A DNA stretch of 64,000 nt from Megaleporinus macrocephalus (lineage: Eukaryota > Chordata > Actinopteri > Characiformes > Anostomidae), in the NCBI GenBank assembly GCA_021613375.1, contig CM038703.1, positions 20,696,194 to 20,760,193 of the forward strand, given 5' to 3'. Within the stretch, counting starts at the first letter, position 1. The number at the start of each line of letters is the position of its first letter. The notes under the pieces are model-generated. The model was not told where the DNA came from. It searched no databases and saw only the letters and a program-made list of their open reading frames with translations. The position numbers and the translations under genes are program-made. Of the stretch, positions 36,420-47,600 are shown in pieces.

Positions 36420-38899
36420 TGTCTATAGCAGTGATGTTAATAAATAAATAATATTTGCTAAGTGGCCAAGTGAAATGGTATTGTGGACTTAGTTGGGGTT
36501 ACAGTTTGTTCAGAAGCCTGATAACCACAAGCTGCAACTACTAACTACTAAAGCTAACTACTGTCCAGAAACAGTGGAAACATATTTTTCTGACAAACTA
36601 ATGAAATTCCATAGCCATTAATCAGCTGCATGCAGTACCAGTTAGCTGTAGTTTTAGCTTACATACTATAGCAGTATCGAATGTAAAGGCAAATGCAAAA
36701 GCTACTACTGTCTTCCACTGCTTGGCGCTAGTTTTTGTTGAAAAAGCAGCTTAGACCAGCATGAATTAATAAGTGGTTAGTGCTGGTTTATACTGGGCAG
36801 GGGCTGGTGGAGCTGACCTCACCCAGCATGACCTTACCAATATCAACACACTACAAATGCTGGTGTCCATTGGAGTCCATTGCTGCTCACCATCATCAGC
36901 ATCCAAAACACATCATATTGTTATGGTCCAGAGAAAACAAGTATCTCCAGAAAGTCAACATAAGAAGAGACGGCCAAAACTTTCAATGCAAGTTCATATT
37001 TTAAATGTTTTCTCGCATGCAATTTTGGAGCATTTCTATTGGTCCAATCATCATGAATTTATGACACAATGTAAAGAGCAACGGATCAAATGATATTAAA
37101 TGAAATGATAAAAAATGGAGATAGATTTTTCTTTGGACAAGGACCATGTATTGCCGCATAAGCTTACATTCAGTACAGTATGTAGAAATTCTGAAGAACA
37201 AATCACATTTGACTTGTTAAGATTCTTGGTCACTCATTGAACCATAGTTTTTTGCAGTTTTTTGAGAAAAAGAAAAAGCCAGCAGGGGGCTTAGGGGGCT
37301 GTATTATGTTACACTTATTAAATATGAAGAAAGGAACATGCACACTACTATAATAAATTAGATTTAAAACAATAAGTGAAATTAATCCAAACTTGCAAAT
37401 AGTTAACAGCTTTTTATGCCCACAGTAATGAGGAGTCAGTTCCAAAAGAAATGATTCTTCAGATTCAACAGGTGTGGGAGTTAGGGTCGACTTTTGGCCC
37501 CAAAGTCAAAATGCTTGAAATCGAATTTTTGAGTTTGTGTTTTTTCATCAGATTTTCATGTAATGAAAGAAAGAGTCTTGAGTTTGATAAGTGTGTGTTT
37601 GTGTAATTACCAGCCTTTAAACAACACTCGCACTGTTCACCTGCCATAATTATTATAATTATAAATAGAAAAAAGATTCAAAAACCAAAAACAAACAACA
37701 CTGAGAATGCTGTGGATGGAGATGAAGCTGAGATTTCTTATTTACCAACTTCGAATTCAAATTTCTCTTCCACCTTAAATGGCAGTTGCATTAAGGTAAA
37801 AAAAAAACAGAATATGAAGGAAGTGATGCCAAGGAACAAGAAAACATCCAGCTAGTTCCTTTTCAAAGAAATCTGACTACAGTAATGACTTGCTCAGTAC
37901 ATCATTCATTGTGTAAAACAAACTGAATTTTCAACACGTTAAAGTGATCTGTAGCCAACCAGTGCTTAAGACAGTTTATTCTCTGCCATATACCTCTATC
38001 ACTTATCTGATGCTGTCCTACAATTAAGGGCTATTGATTCCACTTCAAAAAACCTGGGATCATGCATGCCCATCTCAGAGAAACTAATAAGCTTCACGTT
38101 CTGCTCAGATGTCTTGGTAGATAAGTATGGCTACATTTATTAAGTAACAATGCTGTTCTGTGACTTTGTCATAATCAAGCAACTAAAGCACTACTTTTGC
38201 CAGAATCTTCTAGAATATGGGCACAAACCGCTTCTAACATTTAATAAAGGCACCATCTGAGCATCCTTGTAAACAAACAGGTCCAGGTCCGGGTCCAGGC
38301 TTCTATTGCTCACTGTCCTAACCTATCCACTTTGCATTGTTTTATACAGAATTATGGTTGCACATTGCAAAGCTATACTATTATTTTATACTGTTATTCA
38401 TTTTTTGCTGCATTTTTTTAAAATATCAATACAATTCCAAATATCATTCCAACTCCAGATTGTCCGGTCTGATTGTGTGATTACGGCTTGTATACAGCTT
38501 TTTGATTGGATGCACGTTTCTGGAACACAATGGATTTTTTCCAGACTTCTTTCCCATAGAGAGTGAATATGATTAAAAAGTCTGCGCCAATCTACTGAAC
38601 TTTTGCTTGACTGACAGACACCGTTTCACATACACTGACTCAGGGCTGACCCCCAACTGTCATGTGGGTTTGACCGTCTGTCAAACGTTTTGTTTCCCAT
38701 CCCTCTTTTTTCCCCCCATAGAGTCCTATTCATTTTCGGTCACACCCAAACCATACGGTTTCATTAAAACCTACAGCCTCCAAACTGCATGTAGTCTTTT
38801 AAGGCAGATCCCTAAACACTAATCCACAGACACACCCACCCGCACTCCTCTATTTGTCATGTATGCACAATCATCCTTTAACACAAACTTCTAGTTACT
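36402..38899. other. Non-coding stretch with one old repeat fragment
   Basis: At 36745-36800 the words CAGCTTAGACCAGCATGAAT and TGCTGGTTTATACTGGGCAG resemble a common fish repeat built from CCAGC/GCTGG words. The rest is AT-rich, with an A run at 37799-37808. The 106-residue frame at 36773-37093 overlaps the fragment and looks like chance. Confidence 0.4.
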
Positions 38900-40254
38900 G
38901 AGTAATGAGCCCTTAGAACATAAAACAAGAGTGAACCTTTACGAAAATGGTAACAACAGCAGCGACAGGCTTATTTAAAGATTTCTGATCCTTTTAAAAG
39001 CTTCGATTTTCATTAGCCATCTCAACACAAGCTATCCTTTCACAGCTCATCAGCCGGGGAAATTACAATAGCACAGCACTGAGGACCTTTTGTTACTAAA
39101 GGATTTAATATTGCTATATTATTTTTTCCACAAATAGGAATAATGGGATAAAAAAGCAACTGCCCGTACATCATAACCAATTACAAATAATGATGAACAT
39201 GTCTTTATTCTCGTCTACCATTGAAAATATATTCCAAACATGAGAAAACTACAAATGTTGTCCATGAGTCACTGATATATCTCGTCTTTGAAAGACATCA
39301 AATATTGCACTACAGCAACATAGTGTGAATTATGAATAAAAGAAAAATGTGCTGGCCATAGATGAACTCGTGGAAGAAAACTTGGCCTGCTTTTATCATT
39401 TTATGCTCACTAGCAAGGCTATCTTTGTGCAATGTCTGCAACAAATGACAGTCATTTACTCCCGAGCGCAGGCATTTCAAAAGGTTGCACAGCAAAAAGA
39501 GATGGGGGGGGAAAAGGCTATTACCCACATAGGTAGAAGTGTTTTGATGGGTGTCTCGATACGGTGGACTTGTAGAATCTTTGTGTGAGAAAACGTGAAT
39601 AAAATGCCAGTCAAGGAAGCAAAATGTCATCTGGAAAAAACTGGATACAAAGCGAGTGCCGGACCAATTAATGACAAATATGTCAAGGACTGATGGGCGA
39701 GGCATCGGGTTATCAGAGCTCTTTCATTTTACCGCAATTAGATGGCGGGGGCGGACGAGAAGTTGCTTTGACTACGGAGTATATCAGCGTGAGAACAGGA
39801 GAGTGAGAGAGAGAGCGTAGCAGAGACCCGGAACATGACATCATTTGGTTGGAATCAATGTGCGTGACCTTTGCTGCCTGGAAGATTGCTGGGTTTTTAT
39901 TTTTCTTCTTCGTCAGACTGCTTGATAGAATTACTGTGAGCAGCAGTCACGGGCAGGGCAATGAACCGCCGACCTTCCAGGCGAGGTGCCAGTCATGACC
40001 TGAAACGCTCACGGCCCGGCCTTCCCGGACCGTGACACGTGCCCTTTCTGAGCTGTGAAAAAATAAAGCACTGCCATGGCTGACCTTTCCCAAAAACCAG
40101 CACTGCCAGCACGGGAGGAAAAAAAACTGACCCCACGGATGCAGGCTTCCGTCTTCTTTTTCTCCAGCCTGATCCTCTTTCAACAGGCAACAGGCTGCAC
40201 GTTGTTGGCCATAAAGCGGTCTTGGTTTCTCTTACAGGAACAAGGACGACGTTG

Positions 40255-40276
40255 GAGGGGGGGGGGCGGGGAGGGA
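40255..40276 (+). other. G-rich tract able to form a G-quadruplex
   Basis: An uninterrupted run of ten Gs is followed by C, four Gs, A and three Gs. This supplies four runs of at least three Gs with one-base loops. It stands alone within the repeat-poor region. Confidence 0.6.
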
Positions 40277-41703
40277 GCCGAACACGCTAACATGAAAAGG
40301 ATCCCACAAATTGCCCCATGAAAAATGCACTTAACGTTGGAAGTGAAGCCAGATCGGCGCTGGCTGAGCAGAGATGGCACTCTGGAGAACAAAAGCTCAG
40401 ACAAACAAACAGTGTCATCAAATATGGATGATTGTCTTGTCTCCCAAAACACGGTGTTTGACCAAGTAAATGCTTTCTTCTTCATTGTAATCCGGTGAGA
40501 CGAGAGCACGAAAAAAAAAAAAACAACAACAAAATGCACTGAGACAATCCACTACGACTCACAGTGAGGAACAAATCAAGTATTTCCATAAACTCTGTTT
40601 CTTGAATGAAGGCTTTTAAAAGGGTAATATTTCTAGTAGCCATGTAAACATATTACAATGTCTGAATATAACAAACAACCAAGACCAGTTCAGCATGTCT
40701 CCTAAGCCTCCAAACCTTAATAAATCCACGTATCTAAGCCCTAAATCAAACATTCAGAACACATAAGCGCCAGGCTTAGGCGCAAGCCGGCCCATCCAGC
40801 GCGATCCGCAGAGGTCCCCGTTCGAAGTCGCTTGCATTAGCCTTGTTATTTGAAATGCTGCATTATGGGGGTCAGAATTCAATTTTCCCGCTTTGAGCAA
40901 AGAAACGCATGAACGGTTAATCAATTACAGTTGCTCCACAATTTAATCCGCTCAGCGCAATGCCTGCGCTAACAGGAGTGGCTGCATGCATCTGTCAATT
41001 TCAGCAGCCAAACGGAGCTCATGTTTATGCAAGAGCAGCATCTTTAGTTTGCGGCCCGCAAGTTCACCTGGACTGTGATTGAACTGAAGCAATTATGCTG
41101 GCCCCTGACTCGGTCATTAGTGCACAAACAAGATGACCCTGCTTAATAAGCAACTGCTTTAACTGGAGGCCTAATTGTGAAATAGAAGGGGAGAGGTAAC
41201 CCGTGAAGTGAGGAGAAGCCAATCGCATGTGCTGCCTTACAATTTCCAGAGCAACCTGAGAAGTTCCAGAGTTTGAGCATTTTTGCAGAAGAAATTTGTA
41301 GTCCTGCTCCTTTCATCTCCACATAACCCCTCCGCAATCCCACTTTCAGGAGACGTGTGAACGGCGGTGAGCTGCAAAGGGCTTTTTTCCTTCCCTCGTC
41401 CGTCTTCTACATGTCAAGCCTACTTTTAAACTCTTATGGCTTAATCTATGGGTAGAGGAATGGAATGGGCAGGCACTGTAGAAAGAGAAATGTGTTTGGT
41501 AATGACAGTGGCGGCGACAGGGATCAAAGACGAGAGGAGCACAATCCCACTGCCTTTGACAGGGTTGACCCTGGACTCGGCGGATGCTTAAACAAGAACA
41601 ATGCGGGAGTGCACGCGTTTCTTTATTTCACGTCTCATTTGGAGGCGCAGAGACAGCCCTATGTGGGAGACATGTTTGCAGCAAACTTTTATCTGCTGCA
41701 AAT

Positions 41704-41719
41704 GGTTTCCACGGTAACC
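41704..41719. promoter_or_regulatory. RFX X-box-like palindrome
   Basis: GGTTTCC-AC-GGTAACC is an inverted repeat with one mismatch, close to the X-box consensus GTTRCC-N2-GGYAAC bound by RFX factors. Position and context (repeat-poor block) are compatible with a regulatory site; binding is inferred. Confidence 0.35.
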
Positions 41720-42417
41720 GTGAGGGAGGCTGACATCAGAGAACTCTCTGTATTGGTAGGAAAGGAAAAAAAAAAAAACAGCAGAGAAAATGCAGCTAGT
41801 ATATTGGAGCGACCTAATAAAGGGGACTTACACGTAGTCAATGGATCTATGGAAAAACACGCCAAGGCGTTCAAGAAATCGATGGTTGTGTGTCGCCTAA
41901 AATGGCCAAGTGCTGTCGAACACTCCGAGTGACAATCTGCGGATTTGAATTTCGCAGGCTCATGCCAAATACAAGTGATTACTCTTATTGTTCTTCAATT
42001 TCACCCTGGCAATTTATAGGTTACAGCAAAGCTCCTTGTTAAAATCCCTTGATCCACTGGGAATTGGGGCCAAGACTCTCATTCGTGCTCCCAGCCAAAT
42101 TTAAAAAAGAAAAAAGAAAGAAAGAAAAATGCACAAAGCCCAAAACAGCAAAATCAGATACAAGTCTGGACCAAAATAACATTGACAGTTGAAGAATCGG
42201 AGCGAGGCCTGCTGATGCATCCACACGCTCTAGGAAAGACTTAAGAATTCAATAACATTGTGCGCTGTTTACTGTCAGTGTTTACCTTGAGGCTAAAAAC
42301 TGTTAATGACAGTTAATGACAGCAAGGTAATTTTCAGCTGTAGCATGAAATAGCAACGCATCACTGCACAGGTGAAAATAGATGCAGGTACTTGCTGTAA
42401 ATGAAAATAAACACCCT

Positions 42418-43790
42418 CTGGACACTTTATTAGAAACACCAGCTTTGCAAGTACACCTTAATGGCAGCCAATTAGAGACTGTAGCTCATCTTGTCAAATT
42501 CATTGCCATTTTATTCCAGTGAGTCGTGTAGGTTTGAAGAGTTTTTTTTACTAGTGACGGTTTTCAGGATGTCAGCTCACAACTTTACATTCTGTCAGTT
42601 AATTTGTTTGATTTATTATTTCATTTTCAGTGAATGTTTGTCTACCTTCCATTAAAGTATTACCTTATTGGTAGTTTCACTGGAGGAATCAGCCAGTTAT
42701 CAACACGGAAAGGCAGGTAGGAGTCAAAAAGAGCTCACAGTGAAGCATGTCTACAAATTCCATGAAAACCACAGAGAACAGAAATAAGAGAAAGAGCAAT
42801 ACTACTAATGGAAGTGGATCCTGTGATTTTCAGTGTCAGTTGTTTTATCTTAATTTACTAAATTACTCTCCCCAGTGCAAGTTGGCTCAACACATGTTGG
42901 CAAAGTTGGTTTCGGCTAGCAAAGTTCTTTTGATTGGCAGTTGAAAAACAATTCATATATGTTATCATCATTGTTAGAAACAAAGACAACTTGCTACGTG
43001 CGTCTGAAATATACATAGAACAAGCTGATTTGTATAAACTGCTGTAAACACTATGATTTCTAAATGACTATGTAAAACCTACACTGCAAGTGGTGATCAC
43101 TAGGGTCCAAGCTGCCTGCACCCTATGCAAATGATGGGCAAAGTTTTTAGAATGGTCTCTATTTACTATACTATAATTGTTGTTAACAAATAAATCAAAA
43201 TAAATCCCAGACCTTTACCAACCAGAAAATGAGGCAAATCTTTTTGTTTACAAAGTAACAGCTGATGCCAAGTTTCTTTTATTTCTCCTGTTTACCAGCA
43301 GTTTAAGTTTTGTTCCCCACCCGGAGCTGCACTCAGCCATGCGGTCAGCTGACACATGTAGCACAGTTATGCAGAAATTAGATACAAGAACAGTAACAGA
43401 TAATATATAAAGTATATTGAACGGATAATATAATGGATAATATAATCCTTGCTGTTTACAGCGTGTGAGTAATGCAGTAATGAGCTTCTTATTATTATTA
43501 TCTCTGTAGTGTGTTTTTCTACTTTGTTCCAGGAAAGTAATCACTGTACTGTAATGTGTTCATGTCTGGTCAGTTTCTATGACATCCATTTCTATTACCA
43601 CTACCACAGCAGCATCACTACTGTGTTGATAAGATCCACCACTCAAATGATGTCTTGTCAGCATCAGTCCTGTGGTCAGATGCTGGTCATCTATGAATGG
43701 GATAGAGGATGGCTTACAAGTCCATACCTACAGTATGTAGGACTCATACAATAAAGGAATAAGGGGTTTCTCATGAAGTGAACAGTGAAA
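42418..43790. mobile_element. Repeat with CACTTTATTAG-type ends, family E
   Basis: The left end TGGACACTTTATTAGAAACACC continues as TTAATGGCAGCCAATTAGAG. The right end, reverse-complemented, reads CTGTTCACTTCATGAGAAAC. The inner right part (TGTTGATAAGATCCACCACT, CAGCATCAGTCCTGTGGTCA) matches, from memory, a dispersed fish repeat with exactly these ends. The usual unit is shorter, so the middle (about 42560-43500) may be a later insertion or unrelated sequence. The ends resemble those of the hairpin family A, suggesting related elements. No transposase seen. Confidence 0.45.
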
Positions 43791-43794
43791 GCAG

Positions 43795-44150
43795 GTGTGC
43801 CTATGGATTATGAAGACTCGTATGACATCATTTAGCATCAAGATGATATCAGTGTTGATTGGTCAACAGCATCCAGGCAAAAGCTAATATAAAGCAATGA
43901 GGTGCATCTACTTTTTTTACCCTTTTCTCTTGAATATTAATAGAATTTCATGTGCGAATGTTTGCTTGCTAATTGTAACAGGCTCCTAAATAGAGCATCT
44001 GGCTGCTTATGCTAAAAGCCGAGCAACAAATGTAAATTAGATAAGATTACTTATCAGCTCTGCTTCATGATGTCGGAATAGCCGGACTTTGTGAACCAAG
44101 TGAAAAATGTGCAAAAAAAAAAAAAAGAGAGAAAAAACAGTTGCTCTGTT
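43795..44150. other. Non-coding sequence
   Basis: Nothing recognised; A run at 44114-44126. Confidence 0.5.
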
Positions 44151-44194
44151 TTCACACATGGCTAATAGCAGGAGGGGGCGGCGCAAGAGTTGGG

Positions 44195-44292
44195 ACAGGA
44201 GGCGGGGTCACCTTGGCTCAGCTCCTATTGGTTGCAAAAAGGCCAGTTAGCAGGGGAGTCTGGCTGCGTGAGGTCTGTAAATAAATAAAGCT
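44195..44292 (+). promoter_or_regulatory. Promoter-like cluster: GC box, inverted CCAAT, TATA-like
   Basis: Within 100 bp lie GGCGGGG (44201-44207), CCTATTGGTTG (an inverted CCAAT box, core 44227-44231) and TAAATAAATAAAG (about 44278-44290). Spacing between the CCAAT and the TATA-like element is about 50 bp. These stand next to a 58-codon frame at 44366. The arrangement is suggestive but each word is short, and AAATAAA is common in this AT-rich DNA. Confidence 0.25.
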
Positions 44293-44365
44293 AGAGCCTA
44301 ATTAAGCACAGCATGTAGCACTGGTTTGTTTCTGCTTATTTCGCAGAGACAGCACTGGCTGAGGG

Positions 44366-44542
44366 ATGGTGTACCAGATAACTGTGGCTCATTACGAGGT
44401 ACAAGACCCTCTGAAAAGGACAGAGAGGGCTCAACTGGTTCACTATGGACCTCAGAATAGGCCTAGGGTTATAATCTTTTTACTTTTTTATACTTTTATT
44501 TACAGTCTACATGACAAATGTCTCTTTCTGAGGGCCCATTAG
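44366..44542 (+). CDS. Candidate 58-residue ORF downstream of promoter-like motifs
   Basis: The frame starts ATGGTGTACC in an acceptable context (G at -3, G at +4), begins MVYQITVAHYEVQDPLKR and ends with a hydrophobic stretch (VIIFLLFYTFIY) before LHDKCLFLRAH and a stop. A pyrimidine-rich TTTCTGCTTATTTCGCAG just upstream is a plausible splice acceptor, and GAG-GTACAAG at residue 11 a plausible donor, so the ATG could lie in a small internal exon instead. I know no homologue. It could be a membrane micropeptide, a lineage-specific exon or chance. Confidence 0.15.
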   Translation: MVYQITVAHYEVQDPLKRTERAQLVHYGPQNRPRVIIFLLFYTFIYSLHDKCLFLRAH

Positions 44543-44854
44543 ACTATTTTACAAGATTTCTCAGAAAGTCACATAATTTAAGCCAGGAGTGATGACCGGG
44601 ATGCGCTTAGTTTAAACTAAAATGATCCGGTTTACTGAGAAATCCTGCTGTGTGAAACACCCACCAAGTTTTTTCCTAGAACAGGAAGATAAAGTAGTGA
44701 AGAGACATAACAAAGTCATTTGCCAGAAATGGCAAACTAATCTGCTATGTAGAGTTCTAATCTCCATTAGATTTTCCATTTCTCTTTTTTCTTTTTTCAT
44801 CCCTCCACTTTCTCTGCCCCCTAGGGGACCCTTGCTTTTATTTACTTCTTTGAT

Positions 44855-45290
44855 TATGGCAAATTGAATGTAGAGGATTACAAAGCGAGTAATCTTTTAT
44901 CAACTGCCTGGTCAAGGATTACAGCGAGTTAAACATACAGCCAGACTTGTCATCGCTTATATTTTGCGCCGCAATCCCGCTGACGAGGCAGTAATCCTCT
45001 TTGGCGGCCGTGTTCTCAAGCTTTAAATCATGGATCTGTTTATTTGGCTGCCACGTTAAATAATGGCACCCTCCTGGAAGTCTTGGCCTCGTCAAGGATT
45101 TTTGCGAAGGGGGCTGAAAACCCTCGATTCATCTGCCTGTTAAACTGCACAAACCTTCTCCCGGCTTCTTTTTAAAGGAATGGGCCGTGTTCAGTTCAGA
45201 TAGAGCTGTAGAAGTGCTTGTGCTGCACTTTGAGACTGGGTAAAAGTCACTCTTCTGAGGGAGAAGTCCCTGAGAACACTCTGCGAGGGT
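44855..45290. promoter_or_regulatory. Repeat-poor block with clustered GGATTA/TAATCC sites
   Basis: GGATTA occurs at 44875-44880 and 44916-44921, TAATCC at 44992-44997, and the variant TAATCT at 44890-44895. TAATCC is the core site of bicoid-class (K50) homeodomain proteins such as OTX, PITX and CRX. A forkhead-like TGTTTATTT follows at 45038-45046. The block is free of repeats and less AT-rich than its flanks. I infer an enhancer-like element. Confidence 0.45.
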
Positions 45291-45294
45291 GATT

Positions 45295-45390
45295 GCACAG
45301 TAGACTGGGACGATATCTACAAAATATTTATCACAATATGTTCTTGTTAATAAAAAAATCTTCATTATTTTGGCCCACCTGCCCCCACCT
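45295..45390. mobile_element. hAT-end-like fragment
   Basis: AGTAGACTGGGACGATATCT followed by ATTTATCACAATATG resembles the terminal sequence of a fish hAT repeat with GGACGATAT words. No partner end or 8-bp duplication was seen. Confidence 0.25.
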
Positions 45391-45458
45391 TGTCATCCGA
45401 TATAAGTGGTCCAATGCAGCTTAGACCTACTTTTTACTTTATTTTATTTTTTTAATAA

Positions 45459-45728
45459 ATAACACAGTAGGGCGGCACAGTGGTGTACTGGTTAGCACGG
45501 TTGTCTCACAGCAAGGCGATCTGGGTTTGACTCATGTGCATGCATGTTAGGTTGATTGGTCGCTCTAAATTGCCCATAGCTGTGAGTGTGTGTTGGCCAT
45601 GAGATGGACTGGCGAACTGTACATGGTGTACCAAGCCTTCGCCCAATGACACTGGGATTGGCTACCCCTGTGACCCCAACTAGCAGGATGAAGCTGAAGA
45701 TAATGGATGTAAGAATAACATAACACAG
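45459..45728 (+). mobile_element. SINE-like repeat with 9-bp target duplication (unit 45468-45719)
   Basis: The unit begins TAGGGCGGCACAGTGG, continues GGTTAGCACGGTTGTCTCAC and GGTTGATTGGTCGCTCTAAA, and ends near GATAATGGATGTAAG. This is one of the most frequent dispersed repeats of teleosts, to my recollection. The flanks carry the same nonamer, ATAACACAG, at 45459-45467 and 45720-45728. The early GGTTAGC...CTGGGTTTGACTC region resembles a tRNA-derived promoter. It is shorter than I expect for the full family, with an internal deletion after GGGTTTGACTC. Confidence 0.6.
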
Positions 45729-46299
45729 AGTATCCCAGCATCTGTCACTAGTTGGTTAATAGATGTTCATGCAAACAGTTCCCTCTGGTGTGGTATCAGG
45801 GCGCCTGCTAATAGCCCCCTGCTGGATGAACAACCAAGTTCATGTGCTTTATATATTAAAATTGGACACTTTCTGAAATTCAGATGTTAATGCCTTCAGA
45901 AAACTATGTAGTATGATATTTTTATAGTTTAAGAACCGCTAGGACACTTCAGCTATAAAGAAAATAATCCAAAATGTTCTCGAACAGTAATCACACTATG
46001 GGAAACTGTTGGCAGAGACAATAGGGTATTTATTCCAGCTCAGCCCAGCAGCTTTTTTAGACCCTGTAATAACCTAATATGTTTTAATGTGAATAAAACA
46101 CTGTGTGTACTTTAAATATTATGTTTTACATTTTTCACCTTTTTCCAATCTTCTATTTCTAGTTCCAAGACAAGAATTGGCTGCTTTACGGTAATAGCTG
46201 GTCTCTTTAGCTTGATTATTTCACTTGCGAGTTGAAGTTTTAAAGCAAAACTTATAAATAAATAGAGGGTTGAGAGGAGAGAGTAAAATAAAAAAGAGG
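45729..46299. other. Non-coding stretch
   Basis: Nothing recognised. Confidence 0.5.
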
Positions 46300-47600
46300 G
46301 TACGTCATGGGGTGGGTAGCACTGGCATTAGGCTACATTGCGTGGCAGAGAGAACTAACAGGCAGCTCGCTAATCAGTTTTGCTTTTTTTTGTCTGCACA
46401 CTTCTTAAAGGAAGATAAACCTCAATTGCATAACAGGTTCAGCAAAATGTTTAAAGATAAACGTAGTTCTCTCTACTTATCTGTCAGTTTCCCTACATGA
46501 TTATCTCCTCTTAAACATCATCACTGGGTGAGTTGTTCATCATCGACAGCACTGGCTAGTGCACTGGCTATTGTCCAGGCCCTATTGCGCAGACATCTAC
46601 TGCGGGGTCAGAGCTGTCACACAAAGGCCTGTCGTTGTGATGGACAATATGCATAGATAAACCTGAATTAAAAATAAAAGCCACCCACGGGCAAGAAGGC
46701 AGTAAACATCAATCATGGCAAAGGAAACATCTGGAGTTGGCAGGGCTCCCGCGCGCCCAACGTGTCCCGTTAATGCCCTCAAATTCCGCCAAATTCTGAG
46801 CATTTGGGGGGAATCATCAGGTTTCATGACTGCGCTGATGCTTTAGTGTGCGCTGGTGCAGCTTCAGCAGTGAGTTACTGCCAGCAGTAGAGTATTGCTC
46901 CATGCCTGCTATTCAGATCAATGATGAGCAGCAGGCAATGTGTGGGTACATGCACTCACCTCCAGCGCAGCACAGCCGCAGGAGACAGCTTATAGGCAAA
47001 CATGTTATCTGTGGAGCAAAGGGGGGCTCAACTCCATGCTGTAATTACTTGATTTGAGCATAAAAAAGGACAATAATTATTATTAAAAGGGATGACAGGA
47101 AAAACACAGACCAACTAATTGAGCGTGATGAGTATCCTCAAACCAAATGAGGTATGACTAAATGTCTCCTTGGAAAATAGAAACGCCGTATTTACTGCAG
47201 CTCACAGTGGGGGGAAAAAAAAAACAGAGGCATGACATTGTGTGGTGTGTTCTGAAGAATACAGAGGCATGCTGCTTCGTGCCGGTTACATAAACACACC
47301 AATCAGTAAAAAAAAAAAAAAAAGAAAAGAAAAAAAAGGAAGGTGGGGGGTGGGGGGGTTGATGGCAGGGAGAAAATCCATGATGCTTTAACGTGCTGTG
47401 ACTAAAATGGGAATCCTAAATGAGGTGTGTGTTTCATGCGCACATCCACCTCATCACAGCGAATTAAGGCCGCTGTTCGACTTCAAAACAGCCATTGCCA
47501 AACTGTGCGCGAATCAATCCCAATGTAACTGCGCATAATGAAAATGAATTTGCCACTCATTTGGAGCTACTTCGTCTCCTGCCTTACTTGCTGGAAAGCT
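46300..47600. promoter_or_regulatory. Repeat-poor block, possible conserved non-coding cluster
   Basis: Mixed composition with few simple repeats apart from an A-rich tract (47309-47340) that passes into a G-rich tract (47342-47358). CpG-bearing segments occur at 46740-46810 and 46960-46985. No recognisable exon among the frames here. Regulatory nature is inferred from composition only. Confidence 0.3.

Larger units (their letters stand above)
38900..42250. promoter_or_regulatory. Long repeat-poor, GC-shifted region, probable cluster of conserved non-coding elements
   Basis: For over 3 kb there is no recognisable transposon and the composition rises well above the AT-rich background, most clearly at 39700-40350 and 40770-41900. 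Sub-blocks such as 40830-41130 mix homeodomain-type words (TTAATCAATTACAG, GTCATTAG, CCTAATTG) with E-box-like words. An RFX-like palindrome lies at 41704-41719 and a G-rich tract at 40255-40276. Frames up to 155 residues (41465-41932) occur because stops are rarer here, but none has a recognisable domain. This resembles the regulatory deserts around vertebrate developmental genes; conservation is untested. Confidence 0.45.

Noticed and set aside
39310..39705. 131-residue minus-strand frame
   Set aside because: No domain recognised and overlaps an antisense frame of 79 residues. It lies in the repeat-poor region and is probably chance.
40180..40539. 119-residue minus-strand frame
   Set aside because: Contains phenylalanine and proline runs produced by the A tract at 40511-40523 and the G tract at 40255-40276.
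41465..41932. 155-residue frame, plus strand
   Set aside because: It lies in a GC-shifted block where stops are rarer, includes a lysine run from an A tract, and has no recognisable domain. The DNA looks regulatory rather than coding.
45468..45560. Possible tRNA gene (GGTTAGC... GGGTTTGACTC)
   Set aside because: It is the tRNA-like head of a SINE-like repeat. No cloverleaf could be built by eye.
47342..47358. G-rich run as a second G-quadruplex
   Set aside because: It has two long runs separated by one T and adjoins a poly-A tract. It looks more like low-complexity slippage than the isolated tract at 40255.
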